Source of the DNA: Blautia coccoides
Lineage (GTDB): Bacteria > Bacillota > Clostridia > Lachnospirales > Lachnospiraceae
Length of the DNA stretch: 64,000 nucleotides
Direction of reading: 5' to 3'
NCBI RefSeq assembly: GCF_034355335.1
Contig: NZ_CP136422.1
Coordinates: 1,677,001-1,741,000 of the forward strand
Shown: piece after piece, positions 59,277 through 64,000 of the stretch
Layout: each line of letters starts with the position of its first letter
Numbering within the stretch: position 1 is the first letter of the stretch
Notes under the pieces: model-generated
What the model saw: only the letters and a program-made list of their open reading frames with translations
What the model was told of the DNA's origin: nothing
Databases searched by the model: none
Program-made: the position numbers and the translations under genes

Positions 59277-59330
59277 CTGCCGAAGGTAACTGTTCAGATT
59301 GTCTGAACCGTTACCTTCAGCAGTTTTTTT
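59277..59330 (+). terminator. Terminator of the rhamnosidase gene, built from the repeat word
   Basis: A long hairpin with arms 59277-59298 and 59102+200 to 59323 (that is 59302-59323), a 3-nt loop TTG and two internal mismatches, followed by seven T (59324-59330). Both arms contain the intergenic repeat core: GTAACTGTTCAG in the left arm and CTGAACCGTTAC in the right arm. Confidence 0.9.
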
Positions 59331-59340
59331 CGTCCTGCTA

Positions 59341-59392
59341 TTGACAAGAGTGATATGTAAGTGTATAGTGTGATGTATAGAGATACACACTA
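59341..59392 (+). promoter_or_regulatory. Promoter and operator of the GntR-ABC operon
   Basis: TTGACA (59341-59346), a 17-bp spacer and TATAGT (59364-59369). A perfect inverted repeat TAGTGTG (59366-59372) and CACACTA (59386-59392) with a 13-bp centre overlaps the -10 box and start site. This is the expected arrangement for an autorepressed YtrA-type operon. Confidence 0.72.
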
Positions 59393-59404
59393 AAGGGGTG
59401 AAAC

Positions 59405-59788
59405 ATGAAGATAACAATATCAAACACTGCCAATGAACCTCTGTACCAGCAGATCATGGAGCAGATGAAAGAGAGTATTCTGAGCGGAGAGTTACAGGAG
59501 GGAGAACTGCTGCCCTCGATCCGCAGTTTTGCCAATGATCTCAAGGTCAGTGTTCTGACCATCCGAAGAGTCTATGAGGAACTGGAAAAAGAAGGATTTG
59601 TGGTCAGCCAGGTAGGAGTGGGAACTTTTGTAAAGGCAGGGAATACAGAGCTTTTTAAGGAGTCTAAGCGAAGAATGATCGAGGAAAAGCTTACCGAGGC
59701 TCTGAAACTGGCTTCCATGCTGGATATCGGTAAAGAGGAGATCATGGAGATGATCGACATTTTAAGTGAGGAGATTGGAAATGGATAA
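59405..59788 (+). CDS. YtrA-family GntR regulator
   Basis: A 127-residue regulator: GntR winged helix (about 10-75, E-P-L-Y-Q-Q-I-M-E-Q, then L-P-S-I-R-S-F-A-N-D-L and T-I-R-R-V-Y-E-E-L) and a short helical C-terminal dimerisation tail, the short YtrA layout. ATG follows AGGGGTGAAAC. Its 3' end overlaps the ATPase gene by 8 nt. It probably represses its own operon through the dyad at 59366-59392. Confidence 0.92.
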   Translation: MKITISNTANEPLYQQIMEQMKESILSGELQEGELLPSIRSFANDLKVSVLTIRRVYEELEKEGFVVSQVGVGTFVKAGNTELFKESKRRMIEEKLTEALKLASMLDIGKEEIMEMIDILSEEIGNG

Positions 59789-60647
59789 TGTGCTGGAAGT
59801 AAGAGGTCTTAGAAAAAAATATACCAGATTTGAGCTTCAGGATGTGAGCTTTGCCATCCCGGAGGGCTGTATTGCGGGATTTGTGGGAAATAACGGTGCC
59901 GGTAAGACCACCACCATACGTGCCATTTTGAATCTGATCCACAGAGACGGCGGCCAGGTACAGATTCTGGGAATGGATATGAATGAAAAAAAGGAGAGGG
60001 AACAGGAGATCAAAAACCGCATCGGTGTAGTTACCGACAGCGGAGGTTTTTACGGAATGTTCACATTAAAGGAAACAGCCTCCCTTTTTTCTTCCCTGTA
60101 CAGGAACTGGGATGACTCGGTATATAAGGACTGGATCAAAAAGTTTTCCCTGAATGAGAAGCAGAGGATACAGGAATTGTCAAGGGGAATGAAGGTGAAG
60201 TTCGCCCTTGCTCTTGCCATGTCCCATCACGCGGAATTTTTGATCATGGATGAACCCTCCAGCGGTCTTGATCTGCTTACCAGGGCGCAGATCCTGGAGA
60301 GTCTGCGGGAGTATATGGAGCGGGAAGGCAGAGGTGTATTTTTTTCCACTCATATTGCAACAGACATTGAGAAGGTGGCGGATATTGTGATACTCATTGA
60401 AAAAGGCAGAATTGTATTCCAGAAGGAGAAGGATGTTCTGATGGAAGAATACAGGATAGCAAAGGGGGACAGCAGGGATCTGAGCCGTGAGGCAGAAGAA
60501 TTGTGTATCAGTCTCCGGAAAACAAAATACGGATTTACCGGTGTCACGAACAAAGTGGAGGAAATGAGACATCTGGTTCCGGATGTATTGTTTGAGAAGC
60601 CGGATATGGAGGAAATTCTGATGTCATGTATGGGAAAGGAGAGCTAG
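59781..60647 (+). CDS. ABC-2 type transporter ATP-binding protein
   Basis: A 288-residue ATPase. Walker A G-N-N-G-A-G-K-T-T near 36-44, signature L-S-R-G-M-K-V-K, Walker B F-L-I-M-D-E-P-S-S-G-L-D, switch His in F-F-S-T-H. The R-G-M-K variant of the signature is common in YtrB-like exporters. ATG 59781 follows GAGGAG. It pairs with the membrane protein at 60652. Confidence 0.92.
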   Translation: MDNVLEVRGLRKKYTRFELQDVSFAIPEGCIAGFVGNNGAGKTTTIRAILNLIHRDGGQVQILGMDMNEKKEREQEIKNRIGVVTDSGGFYGMFTLKETASLFSSLYRNWDDSVYKDWIKKFSLNEKQRIQELSRGMKVKFALALAMSHHAEFLIMDEPSSGLDLLTRAQILESLREYMEREGRGVFFSTHIATDIEKVADIVILIEKGRIVFQKEKDVLMEEYRIAKGDSRDLSREAEELCISLRKTKYGFTGVTNKVEEMRHLVPDVLFEKPDMEEILMSCMGKES

Positions 60648-60651
60648 GGAT

Positions 60652-61296
60652 ATGGTAAGAGCGCTGTTTATGAAAGATATCAGGCTGATCAGGAAAAATT
60701 TTGCTGTTATGGCTGTCATGATTATTGGTATGCCGATTTTTCTTTTTTGGAGAGTCGATACAAAAATGGATGCGGGCGGAGTCCCCCTTTTGCTGATGTC
60801 CAGTATACTGGGACTGATCCTTTTTGGAAATATATGTACAGAGGAAGAAAAATGTCCCGGTGGTGAGATCGCGCTGTTGTGTGCGCCCTGTTCCAGGAAA
60901 ATGCTGGTGGCTGTGAGATATTTGGTGATGAGTCTGTTTTTTTTGCTTTGCGCAGCAGGATATGAAGCGGTTGGTCTGGTCATGAGCGGAAAGATATTAT
61001 ATATATGGCAAATCATGCAGGTATTTTCCGTTTATCTTTTGCTGATGGGCATATTTATTCCTGTTGTATATAAGGTAGGAGTGATAAAGGTTCAATATTT
61101 ACTATCGGGTACTGTAGTGATCCTGGGATTTGCCAGTTCAATGTTTGCAAGCTCCTCCCTTTTTACTTCCATGACAGAATTTCTGAGACAGAATCAGAAT
61201 ATAGCAGTGGTGGGATTTGGGGTATTTTGTATCGCGTTTACTTCCTTATCCTTTTGGATCTCAATGAAAATATATGAGAAAAAAGAGTGTATATGA
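60652..61296 (+). CDS. ABC-2 type transporter permease
   Basis: A 214-residue membrane protein with about six TM helices beginning V-R-A-L-F-M-K-D-I-R-L-I-R-K-N. It starts 4 bp after the ATPase gene. Together with YtrA- and YtrB-like genes it forms a compact exporter of unknown substrate; relatives respond to cell-wall antibiotics. There is no large extracellular domain, unlike the Bce permease nearby. Confidence 0.83.
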   Translation: MVRALFMKDIRLIRKNFAVMAVMIIGMPIFLFWRVDTKMDAGGVPLLLMSSILGLILFGNICTEEEKCPGGEIALLCAPCSRKMLVAVRYLVMSLFFLLCAAGYEAVGLVMSGKILYIWQIMQVFSVYLLLMGIFIPVVYKVGVIKVQYLLSGTVVILGFASSMFASSSLFTSMTEFLRQNQNIAVVGFGVFCIAFTSLSFWISMKIYEKKECI

Positions 61297-61349
61297 GTTG
61301 TATCCGGTCTGCCTGTAATAGAAGGAACGTTTTTGTGAAAAATGTCCCC

Positions 61350-61378
61350 TTGTCAGCGTATAGAAAAAGCGTTATGAT
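61350..61378 (+). promoter_or_regulatory. Promoter of hflX
   Basis: TTGTCA (61350-61355), a 17-bp spacer and TATGAT (61373-61378), about 55 bp before the start codon. Confidence 0.6.
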
Positions 61379-61433
61379 GATAGGACAGTTTTATTTATAC
61401 GGATTTTAATACGGCTTATTATAGGAGATATTT

Positions 61434-62675
61434 ATGCAGTTATACGATTTGAACGATGTAGAGGAACGCGTTATCCTGGTGGGGGTACAGGAGGGGGACG
61501 GTGAGGACGCGGAGGAATCCGTGGAAGAACTTGCAGAGCTTTCCAAGACGGCAGGCGCGCAGGTGGTGGGCACTGTGATCCAGAAAAGAGAGCGGATCCA
61601 TCCCGGCACCTATGTGGGAAAAGGCAAGATGGAGGAGCTGAAAATGCTGCTCACAGCGCTGGACGCCACAGGAATCATCTGTGATGATGAGCTGTCACCG
61701 GTGCAGATGAACAATCTGCAGCAGGAACTGGACTGCAAGGTGATGGACAGGACGCTTCTGATACTCGATATTTTTGCAGACCATGCGTCCACCAGTGAAG
61801 GGAAGATCCAGGTGGAACTGGCACAGCTCCGTTACCGGGCTGTCCGTCTTGTGGGACTAGGGAATTCCCTGTCACGTCTGGGCGGCGGGATCGGAACCAG
61901 AGGACCCGGTGAGAAGAAGCTGGAGATGGACAGACGTCTGATCAAAGAGCGGATCTCCCAGTTGAAGAGAGAATTGGAACAGGTAAAGCGCCACAGAGAA
62001 TTACTTCGGGAGGGTAGGAAAAGAGAGCGGGTCATGACAGCCGCTATCGTGGGATACACCAACGCCGGAAAATCCACTCTTCTGAACACACTCACAGATG
62101 CAGGCGTTTTGTCGGAGGACAAACTGTTTGCCACTCTGGATCCCACAACGAGAATGCTGGAGCTATCCGGGGGAACCAGGATTTACCTTACAGATACCGT
62201 AGGATTTATCCGGAAACTGCCCCATCACCTGATCGAGGCATTTAAAAGCACTCTGGAGGAAGCAAAATATGCGGATATCATTCTGCATGTAGTGGATGCG
62301 TCCAATCCTCAGATGGAAGATCAGATGGGAGTGGTATATGACACCCTCCAGGAGTTGGAAGTGACCAATAAAAAGATGGTTACTCCTTTTAATAAGCAGG
62401 ATAAGCTTTTGACAGAACAGATCCTCAGAGATCCCAATGCGGATCATGTGCTGCGTATCTCAGCGAAAACAGGGGAGGGACTGGAACAGCTTAAGGATGT
62501 GCTGGAGAAAATCGTGACAGAGGATCAGATCTATCTGGAGCGTGTAATCCCTTATAAAGACGCGGGGATTCTGCAGCAGATCAGGAAGTACGGACAGCTT
62601 ATGGAAGAGGAGTACACAGACGGCGGGATCGCAGTAAAAGCAAGGGTTCCCAAGGACATCTACGGACGGCTGTAG
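61434..62675 (+). CDS. hflX: Ribosome-associated GTPase HflX
   Basis: A 413-residue GTPase that splits or rescues stalled ribosomes. N-terminal HflX domain (about 1-190) with G-G-x-G-T-R-G-P-G-E; G1 motif G-Y-T-N-A-G-K-S-T near 205; D-T-V-G-F (G3); and N-K-Q-D (G4, usually NKxD). ATG follows AGGAGATATTT. The GTPase domain is complete and the length is normal for the family. Confidence 0.95.
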   Translation: MQLYDLNDVEERVILVGVQEGDGEDAEESVEELAELSKTAGAQVVGTVIQKRERIHPGTYVGKGKMEELKMLLTALDATGIICDDELSPVQMNNLQQELDCKVMDRTLLILDIFADHASTSEGKIQVELAQLRYRAVRLVGLGNSLSRLGGGIGTRGPGEKKLEMDRRLIKERISQLKRELEQVKRHRELLREGRKRERVMTAAIVGYTNAGKSTLLNTLTDAGVLSEDKLFATLDPTTRMLELSGGTRIYLTDTVGFIRKLPHHLIEAFKSTLEEAKYADIILHVVDASNPQMEDQMGVVYDTLQELEVTNKKMVTPFNKQDKLLTEQILRDPNADHVLRISAKTGEGLEQLKDVLEKIVTEDQIYLERVIPYKDAGILQQIRKYGQLMEEEYTDGGIAVKARVPKDIYGRL

Positions 62676-62738
62676 GCTGTCATTCCTGCAGTCAGCAGGC
62701 AGATAAATGCCAAGACCGGAATTAATAATTTGATTAAT

Positions 62739-62790
62739 AAACTACCATATATTGGAAACTTCAAAGAATGTTTACAATATATGGTAGTTT
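62739..62790 (+). terminator. Terminator of hflX
   Basis: A 16-bp perfect stem, AAACTACCATATATTG (62739-62754) with CAATATATGGTAGTTT (62775-62790), a 20-nt loop and a final T run. The A/T-rich stem and large loop are atypical for an intrinsic terminator. Confidence 0.65.
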
Positions 62791-62796
62791 TTACTG

Positions 62797-62825
62797 TTGA
62801 CGAAAAGTATAACCTTTGCTACAAT
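62797..62825 (+). promoter_or_regulatory. Promoter of nrdD
   Basis: TTGACG (62797-62802), a 17-bp spacer and TACAAT (62820-62825). The leader of about 87 nt contains a GCGGGAC/GTCCTGC hairpin (about 62871-62892). I could not identify an NrdR box with confidence. Confidence 0.72.
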
Positions 62826-62918
62826 AGACCTACAGCGTTTATACAGAGGCCATACTCTGTGAATGCGAGGCGGGACGGCAAGACGGTCCTGCTTCTTTAC
62901 ATATAAGGAGGAAAAGGA

Positions 62919-64000
62919 ATGTTTCAGGTAGTAAAACGTGATGGGGAAATTGCAGAATTTCGTCTGGATAAGATTGCTGAAGCAGTCAAGAAAGCATTTG
63001 ATGCCACAGAGAATGAATACAGCAGTGACATGCTGGATCTGCTGGCACTCCGTGTGACATCAGATTTCCAGAAGAAAATTGTAAAGGGGAAAGTTTCTGT
63101 GGAGGATATCCAGGACAGCGTGGAGAATGTACTGATCCAGGCAGGCTACTCTGATGTGGCAAAGTCTTATATCCTGTACAGAAAGCAGAGAGAAAAAATC
63201 CGCAATATGAAGTCTACGATCTTGGACTACAAAGAGATCGTAAACAGCTATGTAAAAGTGGAAGACTGGAGGGTAAAGGAAAACTCCACAGTGACTTACT
63301 CTGTGGGAGGCCTGATCCTGAGCAATTCCGGTGCTGTAACCGCTAATTACTGGCTGTCCGAGATTTACGACACAGAGATTGCTGAAGCGCACAGGAATGC
63401 GGATATCCATATTCATGATCTGTCCATGCTGACAGGATACTGCGCCGGCTGGTCTTTAAAACAGCTGATCAAAGAAGGACTGGGCGGCATTGAAGGAAAG
63501 ATCACGTCCTCTCCGGCCAAGCACCTGAGCGTACTCTGTAACCAGATGGTGAATTTTTTGGGGATCATGCAGAATGAATGGGCAGGGGCACAGGCTTTTT
63601 CTTCCTTTGACACGTATCTGGCACCCTTTGTCAAGGCCGACAGCCTGAGTTATCCGGAAGTGAAGAAATGTGTGGAATCCTTTATTTACGGTGTCAACAC
63701 ACCGAGCCGCTGGGGTACCCAGGCACCATTTTCTAACATTACCCTGGACTGGACTGTGCCCAATGATCTGGCAGAGCTTCCGGCAATCGTAGGCGGAAAA
63801 GAGATGCCGTTTAAGTACAAGGACTGCAAAAAAGAGATGGATATGGTGAATAAAGCCTTCATTGAGACTATGATCGAGGGCGATGCAAACGGCCGCGGTT
63901 TCCAGTATCCCATTCCCACCTACTCCATAACCAGAGATTTTGACTGGTCTGACACAGAGAATAATAAGCTGTTATTTGAGATGACTTCCAAATACGGCAC
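62919..64000 (+). CDS. nrdD: Anaerobic ribonucleoside-triphosphate reductase, 5' part
   Basis: The first 360 codons of a gene that continues beyond the window. An N-terminal ATP-cone (about 1-90, V-V-K-R-D-G-E-I-A-E-F-R-L-D-K-I) senses ATP/dATP. Then the glycyl-radical reductase core begins with H-R-N-A-D-I-H-I-H-D-L, T-G-Y-C-A-G-W and P-S-R-W-G-T-Q-A-P-F-S-N-I-T. It makes dNTPs without oxygen, in line with an anaerobe. The ribosome site TAAGGAGGAAAAGGA is near perfect. The glycyl-radical site lies outside the window. Confidence 0.96.
   Translation, partial: MFQVVKRDGEIAEFRLDKIAEAVKKAFDATENEYSSDMLDLLALRVTSDFQKKIVKGKVSVEDIQDSVENVLIQAGYSDVAKSYILYRKQREKIRNMKSTILDYKEIVNSYVKVEDWRVKENSTVTYSVGGLILSNSGAVTANYWLSEIYDTEIAEAHRNADIHIHDLSMLTGYCAGWSLKQLIKEGLGGIEGKITSSPAKHLSVLCNQMVNFLGIMQNEWAGAQAFSSFDTYLAPFVKADSLSYPEVKKCVESFIYGVNTPSRWGTQAPFSNITLDWTVPNDLAELPAIVGGKEMPFKYKDCKKEMDMVNKAFIETMIEGDANGRGFQYPIPTYSITRDFDWSDTENNKLLFEMTSKYG

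Overview
The window reads as a chromosomal segment of an anaerobic Gram-positive bacterium of the Lachnospiraceae, probably Blautia or a close relative (inference from gene content; no 16S rRNA is present). Pointers are an anaerobic ribonucleotide reductase, a GH120 beta-xylosidase, two ROK repressors, a CD1871A-type CXXC mini-protein, DUF1848 and DUF1385 proteins, TTG and GTG starts behind strong AGGAGG sites, and sigma-A-type promoters with 16-18 bp spacers. I see no tRNA, rRNA, CRISPR array, transposase, phage gene or replication origin.

Layout. 1-6 kb: the 3' end of a probable helicase gene, an EcsC-family protein, a membrane GGDEF-EAL protein, and on the minus strand a GH120 beta-xylosidase. 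6-12.7 kb: a DUF1848 protein, a ROK repressor, and divergent from it an SDR dehydrogenase / FGGY kinase / GPH symporter operon that looks like pentitol or ketopentose use. 12.8-18.3 kb: a Crp/Fnr regulator, a NasA/NapA-type molybdopterin reductase, a 16-Cys ferredoxin, an FAD/NAD(P) reductase and a TehA/SLAC1-type anion channel. 18.4-28.4 kb: a hybrid histidine kinase, a tandem-HTH GntR-like regulator, a membrane-anchored EEP hydrolase, a CACHE-PAS-GGDEF cyclase, and a second ROK repressor divergent from a zinc alcohol dehydrogenase. 28.5-32.2 kb: a five-gene redox operon (TlpA lipoprotein, CD1871A mini-protein, NapH-like Fe-S membrane protein, Rrf2 regulator, FAD disulfide reductase).

32.3-51.1 kb is mainly housekeeping and envelope: shikimate kinase, polyprenyl-phosphate sugar transferase, LCP ligase with a repeat tail, GT2, glmS, HtrA, an unusual ClpX, VOC protein, rho, rpmE, DUF1385-prmC-prfA, a nucleotidyltransferase and glmM. 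glmS and glmM supply UDP-GlcNAc precursors, and the transferase, LCP and GT2 genes fit a cell-surface glycopolymer. 51.2-64 kb: a TPR lipoprotein, a Bce-type two-component system with its ABC transporter, a GH78-like rhamnosidase, a GntR/ABC (Ytr-like) operon, hflX, and the 5' part of nrdD.

The most unusual signal outside genes is a family of short intergenic repeats sharing the core CTGAAC-N-GTTAC. It occurs about a dozen times between genes, including three 34-nt copies and four copies of a GGGTACTGAACAGTTAC-type element, often in leaders close to start codons. Other points of interest are candidate operators placed on the start sites of divergent or self-regulated promoters, a cysteine-motif PAS-like domain shared by a cyclase and a kinase, a ClpX without the RKH loop, and two unusual redox operons.
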